Assembly (NCBI RefSeq): GCF_027925155.1
Contig: NZ_BSDY01000019.1
Location: 1 to 61,518 of the forward strand
Length of the DNA stretch: 61,518 nucleotides
Direction of reading: 5' to 3'
DNA from: Propionigenium maris DSM 9537
GTDB lineage: Bacteria > Fusobacteriota > Fusobacteriia > Fusobacteriales > Fusobacteriaceae
The notes beneath the pieces are model-generated. The model was not told the origin of the DNA, made no database searches, and saw only the letters and a program-made list of their open reading frames with translations. Each line of letters begins with the position of its first letter. The stretch's first letter is position 1. Position numbers and translations under genes: made by a program. This document shows, piece by piece, positions 41,259 through 49,960 of the stretch.

Positions 41259-41284
41259 AAAAAGAGGAGTTCATCTCCTCTTCT
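41259..41284 (-). terminator. Terminator of guaD
   Basis: On the minus strand AGAGGAGATGAACTCCTCT is followed by TTTTA. Confidence 0.85.
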
Positions 41285-41305
41285 TTTATTCCATAACCTA
41301 ATATC

Positions 41306-41773
41306 TCAATATAAAAGTCTGTCCTCCTTGGCTCTCCAACTCTGAAAAACCTCTATGGATTCCCTCCTCATAAGCTGTTCACTGGGAATTTTTCTCAGGG
41401 AGTGGGGAAGACAGAATTCCTTGTAGAGATCCTCATCTATGAATCCCGCTTCCGCTGCATCCCCCATCTCACAGGCAAAGAATATCCTCTCAATCCTCGC
41501 CCAGTATATGGCAGATAAACACATGGGACAGGGCTCACAGGATGTGTAGATTACGCATCCCTCCAGTGAAAAGGTATCCAGGTTTCTGCAGGCATCCCTT
41601 ATGGCGTTTATCTCTGCATGGGCTGTGGGATCGTTGCTGCTGGTAACTGTGTTATATCCCCAGCCTACCACCACTCCATCCTTTACCACCACTGCTCCAA
41701 AGGGGCCGCCCTTATCATTTTCCATACCCCACCGGGCAAGGTGTATAGCTTCCTCCATATATTTCCTCTTCAT
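41306..41773 (-). CDS. guaD: Guanine deaminase (cytidine deaminase fold)
   Basis: 155 residues. The zinc site is HAEINAIRDA at about 53-62 (His and catalytic Glu) and CEPCPMCLSAIYWARIERIFF at about 80-100. The C-terminal DAAEAGFIDEDLYKEF and the final FQSWR are characteristic of the Bacillus-type GuaD that converts guanine to xanthine. They argue against the tRNA adenosine deaminase TadA, the main alternative. It works in cytoplasmic purine salvage. It is a single gene with its own terminator. Confidence 0.87.
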   Translation of the reverse strand: MKRKYMEEAIHLARWGMENDKGGPFGAVVVKDGVVVGWGYNTVTSSNDPTAHAEINAIRDACRNLDTFSLEGCVIYTSCEPCPMCLSAIYWARIERIFFACEMGDAAEAGFIDEDLYKEFCLPHSLRKIPSEQLMRRESIEVFQSWRAKEDRLLY

Positions 41774-41954
41774 CTCTTCCCTCCTATAAAAACTTCTATA
41801 CTAGGAAAGACAGGCTTTCCTTCTAAGAAAAGAGAATTTCCTCAAAATATATCCCCTAGATAAAAAATGGGACTTTGAGATTTAAATTATTTTTTCGTTG
41901 CTGATTTATACAGATTAAAATCAGAAGTACAAACCACACAAGTCAATAAGAATT

Positions 41955-42165
41955 CAGGTTTGAAATTAAAGCGGCTGTCTGCAGGCTGTCGTCTAGCTTC
42001 ACGTTAATAACTTACTTCATTGCGTTTAGCTACTTCAGGCTCTGTAGAGAGTCCAGGAGAGCAATGGAATGTTTGGAGTCCTCACAAAGACAATTGCCGG
42101 AAGACTTGATTTTTGGGATACATTTGTATCAAGACAAAAGTATCGAATTTTCTTTGGGCACTTTC
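41955..42165. repeat. Intergenic repeat, copy F
   Basis: Aligned with copy E. It has GGCTGTCTGCAGGCTGTCGTC at the core and the well conserved end ACAAAGACAATTGCCGGAAG, followed by GGGATACATTTGTATCAAGA. It lies between guaD and the metallo-beta-lactamase-fold gene. Confidence 0.7.
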
Positions 42166-42171
42166 CTCAAA

Positions 42172-42202
42172 TAAAAAGGATCCTTATAGGATCCTTTTTT
42201 TT
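42172..42202 (-). terminator. Terminator of the MBL-fold gene
   Basis: On the minus strand AAAAGGATCC, TATA and GGATCCTTTTT. Confidence 0.88.
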
Positions 42203-42971
42203 AGTCACACTCAATTACATCCCCGTCATTGGGTATAACTGCCTTATTCTCCAGTTTATTCTCCCTCATGAGTTCCCTGAGGATCTTTCTGTCTATGAGG
42301 CAGTGATCCATGGCTTCCATGTGGTTTAGTATAACCCTTCCAGAGGAAAGTTCCACTGCTTCCAGCAGTTCATCCTCGGACATGAGGAGGGGTTTTCCCA
42401 CTGCCAGCTTGGCCTTTCCCCCTGCCACTACAGTCCACTCGGGTTTCAGATCTGTTATCACCCTTCTTACCTCATCTGTAAGAACTGTATCCCCTGTTAT
42501 ATATAGGGTGGGCTCCCCTGGCATGGCTATAAAATATCCCACACCATGGCCCATAGCCCTTCCTATCCATCCCCAGCCATGCCTTGCTGGGACAGGCCTT
42601 ATACTTCCGTCAAAAAAGAAGTTCTCCTGGGAGTTCTTCAGGGGTATCACCTTAAGCCCCCTCTTCATAAGGACTTCCTCATCCTCCTCCGAGCAGAAAA
42701 CCACAATACTGTGCCTCTTGAGGTAATCTATAGCAGGTTCATCTATATGATCAAAGTGGGTATGGGTTATTAGAGCATGGGTTACACCATTTAACCTCTT
42801 CTCCATATCTTCAGGGAGTTCCACCGTGGGATTGGTTCTCTTAAACCTCAGCAGCTTAGTGCCCCTGAGAGAAGGCAACCTTCCCTTGGGAGAAAACATG
42901 GGATCTACCACTACCTTATACTCTCTCAGTGTTATTATTATTGTTGCGTGACGTATCTGCTCTATCAACAT
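42201..42971 (-). CDS. Metallo-beta-lactamase-fold hydrolase (UlaG-like)
   Basis: 256 residues. The metal-binding motif THTHFDHID is at about 70-78. HGWGW (about 132) and ITGDTV (about 160) supply further ligands. A final His in ILNHMEAMDH completes the site. It belongs to the group of small-molecule hydrolases that includes L-ascorbate-6-phosphate lactonase, but no sugar-uptake genes are nearby. The substrate is not assigned. It is a monocistronic cytoplasmic enzyme with a strong terminator. Confidence 0.8.
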   Translation of the reverse strand: MLIEQIRHATIIITLREYKVVVDPMFSPKGRLPSLRGTKLLRFKRTNPTVELPEDMEKRLNGVTHALITHTHFDHIDEPAIDYLKRHSIVVFCSEEDEEVLMKRGLKVIPLKNSQENFFFDGSIRPVPARHGWGWIGRAMGHGVGYFIAMPGEPTLYITGDTVLTDEVRRVITDLKPEWTVVAGGKAKLAVGKPLLMSEDELLEAVELSSGRVILNHMEAMDHCLIDRKILRELMRENKLENKAVIPNDGDVIECD

Positions 42972-43202
42972 CTTTATTCACCTCTTTATCCCTTCTCTTC
43001 AGGGGAGTCCTTCAAGGAAGTGATTCTTTCTTAAGAGCACCCCTGACATCCTACACACCCATCATAAGGTTACTGCCTTAAAATGAATTTTTCTTTAAAC
43101 TCCCTACATATTAATAATTCACAACCTTCGCTCCCTTTCCTCCCCACACCTGATCTTTTTTCCCATCCACTGGAGGAAATCCTATACTTTTTTAATAATT
43201 AA

Positions 43203-43232
43203 AAATGGCGGAGGTTTAAACCTCCACCATCT
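43203..43232 (-). terminator. Terminator of the abgT cluster
   Basis: On the minus strand ATGGTGGAGG, TTTAAA and CCTCCGCCAT are followed by TTTTAATT. Confidence 0.88.
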
Positions 43233-44411
43233 TTACATAGCCTTCTGCTGAATAAGTCCGTGATATACCCTTACTATGGTCTCAAGAGCTTTAGAGGTAT
43301 ATCCAAAGGCCGGATTGTGGAGAGCAGCTGTATGCCCCTCCTCTACATTCCTTGTTCCCGTTAAAAACATAAATGTAGGGGCTATATCCCTGTAGAAGGA
43401 GAAGTCCTCAGACCCAGTCATCTTCTTGGATTCCTCTGCCTCTATTCCCAGTTCTTCCAGAACCTCCACCATATCTCCATAGAGTCCTGCATCATTCACC
43501 ATGGCAGGGTAGTTGGGCTTGAAATCCATATGAATCTTTATTCCGTAAGCCTCCTCATAACCCCTGTTCAGTGCCTCTATCCTCTCCCTGGATATATCTA
43601 TATACTTGGAGTCATACATCCTAATAGTCCCCTCAAGCTGGATATTGTTTGGAATTATATTCCTTGCTCCCCCAGGCTGAAACACTCCGTCTACCTTGGA
43701 TCCCGTCAGAAACTTTCCTATGGTAAATAGATACATATCATCTGGATGGACATTTCTAGACCTAATGGTCTGGTAGGCCCCTATGAGCTCCGAGGTAACC
43801 ACAACAATATCTATCCCAGTATGGGGCTGGGCTCCGTGACACCCCTGCCCCTCTATATCCCACTCTATATTCACATTCTGGGCAGAGACATACCCCTCCC
43901 TTACAGCTACCCTGCCCTCATCCATCTCTGGGTTTACATGGGTAGCAAAGAAGCACTCTATCCTCTCCCTGTACTTCTCAAAAACCTCATCTCCTATAAC
44001 ATAACGTGCACCTCCGCACCCCTCCTCACCAGGCTGGAATATAAATAGAAGAGATTTTTCAAGGACCTTCCCCTCCCTTATCCCCTCATCTACCTGAAGG
44101 ATTGTCTCCAGGAGAGCCGAAGTGTGAGCTGAGTGCCCGCAGGCATGGGAGAATCCCTTGTTTACAGAGGGGGATATGTGGTGGGAGTTATCTGCCAGGG
44201 GAAGGGCATCTATATCCGCCCTGAAGGCTATGACCTCATCCCTTCTTCCCTTAAAGTATACAAGGGTTCCCGTCCCCCCTGCCGCCTCATAGGCTATCCC
44301 GTTCTCCTCTAAGGTCCTCCTTATAAAGTCTGCAGTTTTATACTCCTCCATCCCGATCTCGGGTATCGAGTGGAGCACTCTGTCTAGCTCACATAGTCTA
44401 TTCAATCTCAT
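43233..44411 (-). CDS. M20 family amidohydrolase (AbgB/hippuricase-like)
   Basis: 392 residues. It is a metal-dependent amide hydrolase of the peptidase M20D group. The signatures are LHSIPEIGMEEYKTADFI at the N-terminus, FRADIDALPL at about 73-82, SHACGHSAHTSALL at about 100-113 (metal Cys/His), and FQPGEEGCGGARYVI at about 140-154. The product would be cytoplasmic and would free an amino acid or aminobenzoate from an N-acyl amino acid. It overlaps the upstream amidohydrolase gene by 14 bp and shares its operon with an AbgT-type carrier. Uptake and cleavage of an acylated or aminobenzoyl amino acid is the likely task. Confidence 0.87.
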   Translation of the reverse strand: MRLNRLCELDRVLHSIPEIGMEEYKTADFIRRTLEENGIAYEAAGGTGTLVYFKGRRDEVIAFRADIDALPLADNSHHISPSVNKGFSHACGHSAHTSALLETILQVDEGIREGKVLEKSLLFIFQPGEEGCGGARYVIGDEVFEKYRERIECFFATHVNPEMDEGRVAVREGYVSAQNVNIEWDIEGQGCHGAQPHTGIDIVVVTSELIGAYQTIRSRNVHPDDMYLFTIGKFLTGSKVDGVFQPGGARNIIPNNIQLEGTIRMYDSKYIDISRERIEALNRGYEEAYGIKIHMDFKPNYPAMVNDAGLYGDMVEVLEELGIEAEESKKMTGSEDFSFYRDIAPTFMFLTGTRNVEEGHTAALHNPAFGYTSKALETIVRVYHGLIQQKAM

Positions 44412-45522
44412 CCCCTCCCTCTATTATTCTTCCGTCAACTATTACATAGAGAGGGTCCTGGATAGTCACAAAGGGCTTCTCCCTCCAGATAACTATATCT
44501 GCATCCTTCCCTATCTCTATGCTTCCTATCCTGTTCTCTACCCCCATAACCCTTGCAGGGTTTATGGTCACCGCTTCCAGAGCTTTCCTGTACTCCATCC
44601 CCTTGGAGATGGCAAGGCCTGCACAGATTGGCAGGTACTGCAGGGGAATTACCGGGGCATCTGTAATGAGGCATACATCCCTTCCCTGGGAGAGCTTCAC
44701 CACATTGTTAAACCCCTTTCCCCTGAGCTCCGACTTACCTCTGGCTCCCAGGCTTGGTCCCAGAAGCAGAGGTACATCCTTCCTCTCCAAATACTCCAGT
44801 ACATCTACCCCGCAGGTCACATGATCCAGGGTATACCTTACATCAAACTCCTCGGCTATCCTTATGGCAGTAACTATATCGTCACCCCTGTGGGCATGGA
44901 TCTTAAGGGGCTTCTCTCCCTTCATTACGGGGATCATGGCCTCATACTTTTCATCGTATTCCTCATAGTTCCCCTGGCTGTACTCCCTGCTCTTTCTCAG
45001 GAAATCTCTCAGGTTCCCCGCTATCCCCATCCTCGTCATATCATATCTCTTCTTGGGATTTTCCCCCAGGGCCACCTTCATACCTATATATGGATCTACA
45101 ACTATATCCTCCACTACACTCCCATAGGTTTTTATGCAGGCATACTGTCCCCCTACAAGGTTAGCCGATCCTGGACCACTGGCGCAGGCTGTGATCCCGG
45201 CCTCCCTTGCTTCCTTAAAGGTAATATCCAGAGGATTTATGCCGTCTATGGCCCTCAGGTGAGAGGAGATCAGGCTGTTGGGTTCATTGTGTTCTGCATG
45301 AAAGGTCCCCGCTGAATCGGTCTTCATTCCCAGATGTGTGTGGGCATCCACAAGCCCCGGTGTCACATAGGCACCTCCGGCATCTATACACTTTTCTTCA
45401 GCATCCATGTCTAACGAGCTCCCAGCCTCTACTATGGCCTCTATCTTCCCCTCTCCGATCTTAATATGATATACTCCGTCCTCTACTCCGCTGCTGAGTA
45501 TCCTTGCATTTTTTATAATCAT
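44398..45522 (-). CDS. Amidohydrolase (imidazolonepropionase-like group)
   Basis: 374 residues. A metal-dependent TIM-barrel amidohydrolase with GLVDAHTHLG at about 57-66, IHAHRGDDI near 215, TLDHVTCG near 236, and TDAPV near 293 (catalytic Asp). NPARVMGVENRIGSIEIGKDADIVIW is the usual C-terminal block (given in parts). The substrate is unknown; cyclic amides and N-acyl compounds are cleaved in this family. It sits between the AbgT carrier and the M20 hydrolase, 19 bp after abgT, so it probably acts on the same imported compound. Confidence 0.84.
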   Translation of the reverse strand: MIIKNARILSSGVEDGVYHIKIGEGKIEAIVEAGSSLDMDAEEKCIDAGGAYVTPGLVDAHTHLGMKTDSAGTFHAEHNEPNSLISSHLRAIDGINPLDITFKEAREAGITACASGPGSANLVGGQYACIKTYGSVVEDIVVDPYIGMKVALGENPKKRYDMTRMGIAGNLRDFLRKSREYSQGNYEEYDEKYEAMIPVMKGEKPLKIHAHRGDDIVTAIRIAEEFDVRYTLDHVTCGVDVLEYLERKDVPLLLGPSLGARGKSELRGKGFNNVVKLSQGRDVCLITDAPVIPLQYLPICAGLAISKGMEYRKALEAVTINPARVMGVENRIGSIEIGKDADIVIWREKPFVTIQDPLYVIVDGRIIEGGDEIE

Positions 45523-45540
45523 ATTCCCTCCTCAATAAAT

Positions 45541-47154
45541 TTAAATTAAGTTCATAGTAACCCCAGGGCCAATTGGTAACCCCAGTAGGATCCAAAGAAT
45601 AAACATTGCCGTCATAGTTAATAGAAGTACCATGGAATATGGAATTGTGAGAGCAAATATAGTTCCCATCCCAAGATCACGGTGCTCCTTCTCCCCTGGC
45701 CTCAGAGGTATTTTATTGCTTGCCTTATACTGAGCCAGCAGCCCCAGTACAACCGGCAGAGCCGAGTGAAGGGGAGAGATTATATTGGTACACGAATCTC
45801 CTATCCTGTAAGCCAGCTGTGCATAGGCCGGATGAACATTTAATACTGTAAACATTGGAACAACCATGGGAGCTATAAGGAGCCACTTGGATGAACCACT
45901 TGTCATAAATGGGTTTATCATAGTTGTCACTACTATAACCATTAGACACAGAGGAACAAGGCCTACGTCAGCACTCTTTAGCAGCTCCGCCCCCTTAATT
46001 GCAAGTATCTTAAATATATTGGACATATTTAACAGCTTTATAAATATAGAAGCTGCAAAGGCAGTTGTTAGAAATGGCACTGCCTGAGTCAGCCCCATGC
46101 TTATAATTTTCGGAATATCTCTGCTTGTCTTGATTACCCCTGTACCTATACCATATGGTATCCCCGTTGATAGGAATAGAGCAGATATTATCACTATAAT
46201 GGACTGGAAGAGCGGCGACTTAGGAAGGAATCTTCCCTCACTATTTCTGAAGAAAGCCCCCTCTGGAAGAGACAGCAGAAGCATTATTCCCAGGAAGATA
46301 AGGAAACCAATAAAAGCATACCTCAATCCCCTCTCCTGCTCTGAACTTATCTTGTGGTTCTCCAAAAGCGACTTATCCTCTATTCCATCTCCGTCCCCCA
46401 CCATGGGAATTACAAACTTTTCAGTAAAGATAGTAACTGTTAGGGACATGAGCAACGTGGCACTTGCCATAAAGAAGTAGTTCACCACTGGAGATATTGA
46501 TACCTCCACCCCCATGGATCTCACTGCATTCTCTGTTATTCCTGCCAGAAGGGCGTCTGTTCCTGCAAGGAAAAGGTTTGCTGTAAAGCCTCCGCTGCAT
46601 CCTACATAACCCAGTATAACTCCCACCAGTGGGTTTCTTCCCAGGGCTGCAAAAACCACTCCCCCTATGGACACTGCAAATATAGTACCTGCATCGGACA
46701 TAAGATTGGCATTTATTGCTACAAATACAAGGGCAAATGTAATAAGTGATTTAGGTGCCTTCAATAGATACTTCTTCATAAATGTTTCAAAGAAACCTGT
46801 CTTCTCTATAAAAGCACTGGCTATCATCATAATCATCACAAGCTTCATAGGTGCGTAGGATATGAAGATATCCGGTATATTCTCCACTATATACTGAAGA
46901 TTTTCCCTGGATAGTAGGTTTACCGTAGCTACCGTGGTTTCTCCTCCGGCTTCCCCCAGCTTCTTTCCCACTCCAAAGTAGGTAACCTCAAATCCCAGTT
47001 TGCTCAGGATAAAGGATGACACCATAGTTATCCCTATTAGCATACTAAACAGTATAAATGGATGGGGCAGCTTATTCCCTCCCCTCTCAATAATATCGAT
47101 AAACCTGTTCATCAGGTTTCCCCTCTTCTTCCCCTTTAATACTAATTCCTTCAC
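45541..47154 (-). CDS. abgT: AbgT family transporter
   Basis: 537 residues and about twelve hydrophobic segments. An inner-membrane carrier related to the p-aminobenzoyl-glutamate transporter. Family blocks are ERGGNKLPHPFILF near the start, DAGTIFAVSIGGVVFAALGRNPLVG near 155-180 (two parts), and SGSSKWLLIAPMVVPMF near 420. A YRIGDSCTNIISPL motif follows. The GTG at 47154 has AAAGGGGAGG; the ATG 14 codons later is a second option. Some AbgT members export sulfonamides, but the two hydrolases in the operon favour uptake here. Confidence 0.87.
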   Translation of the reverse strand: MKELVLKGKKRGNLMNRFIDIIERGGNKLPHPFILFSMLIGITMVSSFILSKLGFEVTYFGVGKKLGEAGGETTVATVNLLSRENLQYIVENIPDIFISYAPMKLVMIMMIASAFIEKTGFFETFMKKYLLKAPKSLITFALVFVAINANLMSDAGTIFAVSIGGVVFAALGRNPLVGVILGYVGCSGGFTANLFLAGTDALLAGITENAVRSMGVEVSISPVVNYFFMASATLLMSLTVTIFTEKFVIPMVGDGDGIEDKSLLENHKISSEQERGLRYAFIGFLIFLGIMLLLSLPEGAFFRNSEGRFLPKSPLFQSIIVIISALFLSTGIPYGIGTGVIKTSRDIPKIISMGLTQAVPFLTTAFAASIFIKLLNMSNIFKILAIKGAELLKSADVGLVPLCLMVIVVTTMINPFMTSGSSKWLLIAPMVVPMFTVLNVHPAYAQLAYRIGDSCTNIISPLHSALPVVLGLLAQYKASNKIPLRPGEKEHRDLGMGTIFALTIPYSMVLLLTMTAMFILWILLGLPIGPGVTMNLI

Positions 47155-47300
47155 GTCTAACCTCCCCTTTAGTTAACAAAAGCATTTTAATGTTAACTAT
47201 ATAATTTCTAATGTATATAGTCCATAGGAGAGGTAAAATCAAGCTTTTGTATCCTTTTGTTCTTTTTTTAGGCAGACTTTTTTAACTGAGAATAATAACT

Positions 47301-47325
47301 AAAAAAGCCCCATTCCGGGGCTCTC
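47301..47325 (-). terminator. Hairpin terminator downstream of brnQ
   Basis: On the minus strand AGAGCCCCGGAATGGGGCT is followed by TTTTT, about 120 bp after the brnQ stop and ahead of the abgT promoter region. Confidence 0.8.
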
Positions 47326-47443
47326 TCTTAAAATCCATTGTATTTCATAATATACCTCTAAAAGGAGATAACTAAGGAAGTCCCCTATAATATCTACTTC
47401 AATCCTTTCCCTTTCCTCTTAAACTATCCCTGTAGTTGGAGCA

Positions 47444-48721
47444 TTAAATATTTTCAGCTGCTATATTGATCCTGTCCCTTAAAGCTGCCACTAAACCAGA
47501 TACAATCAATGTTGGTATTAGCCAGGCAAAGCCCTCTGAGGAGAAGGGCAGAATATTGAATAAGTGCTCTATGCTCTCTGATATTCCTGATCTTGCCACT
47601 ACCTCCAGCACACTGAAGGCCAATCCCGTATATATGCTTCCCTTGAATACCCTATGATCCTCCACCTTGGCTATATTAAGAGCTATAAGGATTATTGTGG
47701 CAGGGTAGAGGATAGTCAGTATAGGTACAGCTATATCTATTATAAATCCAAGCCCCGTTGCAGCTAGTACTGCTGATACTGTACACACAGCTACAGTTAT
47801 TCCTCTGTAGGAAAACCTGCTCCTCTCAGAGAAGAAGTCGGAAGCTATGGCAACCAGGGCAACAGAGGTTGTTAAACATGCCACAGTTATGCACAGCCCC
47901 AGTGCTCTTATTCCATATGTTCCCAGGGTAACTTTAGCAAAGTACATTACCAGTTCCGCTCTGCTCAGTCCCAGGTTATTCCCGTTGGCCATGGCTCCCA
48001 GATAGAGAAGTCCTCCATATACCAGAGCCATTCCTACCCCTGAGATAATTCCTGCTCTTACTATCATGGACCTCTGCTCAGATTCCCTCACATATCCATT
48101 GGCTTTTAATCCCTTAACTATTATTGCCCCTAATATTACTGAAGTTATGGCATCCATCGTCTGATACCCTCCGAAGAATCCATATGAAAATGAGTTCTGA
48201 TCTATTACCTTGTCCCCAGGTACTCCAAACCCCATTAGAGCTCCCTTGATCATTACTACCGACAGAATAGAAAGGATTATCGGTGTAAGGTACCTTCCTA
48301 TATTATTCATTAATTTGGAAGGATTCATAACTAAAAAATATACAACTACGAAGTAGATAGATGACACCAATAGCGGATTAAGCCCTCCAAGATTAGGAGC
48401 TATCCCCATCTCATATGCCGTTGCGGCTGTTCTTGGGATTCCAAGCATAGGCCCTATGGCCAGTATCAACAGGGTAAAGTAAGCTGTATTAAACTTACCG
48501 GAAACCCTATGGGCAAACTTATTTACATCTGTAGCTCTGCTGAATGCCACCAGTCCCCCTACCGGAAGGCAGATACCTGTAATAAAAAATCCCGATGCAG
48601 CTATTAGCCACTCCCTACCTGTTGTAACTCCTATCTCCGGAGGAAATATAAGGTTCCCCGCTCCAAAAAACATAGCAAATATTGCCAGTCCAAATACAAA
48701 TACATCATTTTTCCTTCTCAT
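47444..48721 (-). CDS. brnQ: Branched-chain amino acid:cation symporter BrnQ
   Basis: 425 residues and about twelve hydrophobic segments. The LIVCS family signatures are FAMFFGAGNLIFPPEIG at about 15-31, GPMLGIPRTAATAYEMG near 90-106, and a GYQTMDAITSVILG motif near 185. It imports leucine, isoleucine and valine with Na+ or H+. It is a single gene. The region upstream has no recognisable T-box or leucine leader. Confidence 0.9.
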   Translation of the reverse strand: MRRKNDVFVFGLAIFAMFFGAGNLIFPPEIGVTTGREWLIAASGFFITGICLPVGGLVAFSRATDVNKFAHRVSGKFNTAYFTLLILAIGPMLGIPRTAATAYEMGIAPNLGGLNPLLVSSIYFVVVYFLVMNPSKLMNNIGRYLTPIILSILSVVMIKGALMGFGVPGDKVIDQNSFSYGFFGGYQTMDAITSVILGAIIVKGLKANGYVRESEQRSMIVRAGIISGVGMALVYGGLLYLGAMANGNNLGLSRAELVMYFAKVTLGTYGIRALGLCITVACLTTSVALVAIASDFFSERSRFSYRGITVAVCTVSAVLAATGLGFIIDIAVPILTILYPATIILIALNIAKVEDHRVFKGSIYTGLAFSVLEVVARSGISESIEHLFNILPFSSEGFAWLIPTLIVSGLVAALRDRINIAAENI

Positions 48722-48909
48722 GTCACCACTCCCAATATTACTTTTTTAGTACTTTTGTAGGTTTCTACTATAACATTTGTTACGTGGCGATAATAAAGGT
48801 GTTTTTTTAATTTATAGTATTTTTGTGGTATTTTAATGATACTCCACCTCACCAAGTAACTCTGTGGGATATGGCATCTTTTAAATCTTTGTACTTCTAA
48901 AGATTAAAG

Positions 48910-49003
48910 AAAAAGCAGCGTGACGTTGCATCCCTGCAAACATATAGAAGTTCTTATTTTTTCATGGATTTTTTCAATTCTATACCTTCCTTAATAATAA
49001 AAA
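48910..49003 (-). repeat. Three-copy hairpin element, copy 3
   Basis: On the minus strand, directly after a terminator: AAGGAAGGTATAGAATT, variable DNA, then GGATGCAACGTCACGCTGC and T5 (hairpin 48915-48929, one base change that gives a G-T pair). Confidence 0.7.
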
Positions 49004-49027
49004 CCCTGAGGTTAGCCTCAGGGTTTT
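49000..49027 (-). terminator. Terminator of the 28-residue gene
   Basis: On the minus strand AAAACCCTGAGG, CTAA and CCTCAGGG are followed by T5. Confidence 0.88.
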
Positions 49028-49046
49028 ACCTTCCCATTGCTTTGAT

Positions 49047-49133
49047 TTAAGTTTTTTCAGCTTTTCTTAATTTGTTAATCTTCTTCAAGTTCTTCTTTAA
49101 TTTTTTTAGTCTCTTAATCTTTTCATAGGTCAT
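49047..49133 (-). CDS. Small 28-residue lysine-rich peptide
   Basis: An ATG behind a strong TAGGAGGTGGAGTT site opens a 28-codon frame. It starts MTYEKIKRLKKLKKNLKK and contains 12 lysines. A predicted amphipathic basic helix could bind RNA or membranes. It is followed at once by a perfect terminator, and then by copy 3 of the hairpin element. No family is recognised. The strong ribosome-binding site and terminator are the main evidence that it is real. Confidence 0.5.
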   Translation of the reverse strand: MTYEKIKRLKKLKKNLKKINKLRKAEKT

Positions 49134-49273
49134 AACTCCACCTCCTACAGATTAATACTGAAGTATGAAGTTTATATCCTGCTTTTTGTTTAAAGGTGTT
49201 AAAGATCGTTAAACTATTTTCTCTAGTGATAACGCTATTTTCTTTTATGCATATCTTGAATTTATTCTTTATA

Positions 49274-49298
49274 GAAAAAGAGACACCCCTGTGTCTCC
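49274..49298 (-). terminator. Terminator of smpB
   Basis: On the minus strand GAGACAC, AGGG and GTGTCTC are followed by T5. Confidence 0.88.
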
Positions 49299-49309
49299 CT
49301 TTGCTTAAA

Positions 49310-49753
49310 TTAATGTCTTTCCTTCATTGCCCTGTCGATCTGCCTCTGCTGATCCTTCTTAGCCATCGACTGTCTCTTATCATAGTTTTTCTTACCCTTA
49401 CCCAGGGCAATCTCCATCTTTACAAGTCCCCCCTTGGTATAGATGGAAAGGGGAAGTATGGTATACCCCTCCTGCTTTACCTTTTCATGAAACTTCTTTA
49501 TCTCCCTCTTGTGGAGAAGAAGCTTTCTTACCCTGCTCTCATCTGGGTTATATACACTTCCATACTCCCAAGGAGTTATATTCATATTCATCACAAACAT
49601 CTCATCTTTTATAATTCTTACAAATGATTCCTTGATACTTACCTTACCGGCTTTTATGGACTTTACCTCACTCCCGATAAGCTCCATTCCTACCTCTAAT
49701 CTATCCTCTATAAAATAATCGTGAAAAGCCTTCTTATTCCTCGCTAGTACCAT
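49310..49753 (-). CDS. smpB: SsrA-binding protein SmpB
   Basis: A 147-residue partner of tmRNA in rescue of stalled ribosomes. ARNKKAFHDYFIEDRLEVGMELIGSEVKS at the N-terminus (given in parts), ARGKKNYDKR-like GKGKKNYDKRQSMAKKD near 120, and the basic C-terminal tail that enters the mRNA channel are all present. The tmRNA gene itself is not seen in the window. It is a single gene divergent from the 5'-nucleotidase gene. Confidence 0.96.
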   Translation of the reverse strand: MVLARNKKAFHDYFIEDRLEVGMELIGSEVKSIKAGKVSIKESFVRIIKDEMFVMNMNITPWEYGSVYNPDESRVRKLLLHKREIKKFHEKVKQEGYTILPLSIYTKGGLVKMEIALGKGKKNYDKRQSMAKKDQQRQIDRAMKERH

Positions 49754-49960
49754 ATTTCATACTCCTTTTTAGTACAAATTTCTAAGCTTAATTATACTAT
49801 GTTTATCCTGTATTTTCAACCAGCCTTCCCTAGGGTAAAGCTTATCCCATAAACTATCAATCATAATAGAACTTTAAAAAAGAACGTAATCATTCTTTTA
49901 TGATAGGAATTCTATCCTTTTTGTGCTACAATATTTTGATTTTTTAAGGAGGAACTAATT

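Larger units (their letters stand above)
48722..49046. other. Gene-free 325 bp upstream of brnQ with repeat copy 3
   Basis: 48722-48905 is AT-rich with no clear ORF start, although one minus-strand frame is open for about 58 codons without a start codon. 48910-49003 is copy 3 of the hairpin element. 49000-49027 is the terminator of the small gene at 49047. Confidence 0.45.

Noticed and set aside
41306..41773. TadA tRNA adenosine deaminase
   Set aside because: Although HAE and PCxxC are shared, the C-terminal DAAEAGF and FQSWR segments fit GuaD-type guanine deaminase better.
48722..48905. Possible T-box or amino-acid riboswitch upstream of brnQ
   Set aside because: There is no T-box sequence, no specifier stem and no terminator/antiterminator pair next to the brnQ start.
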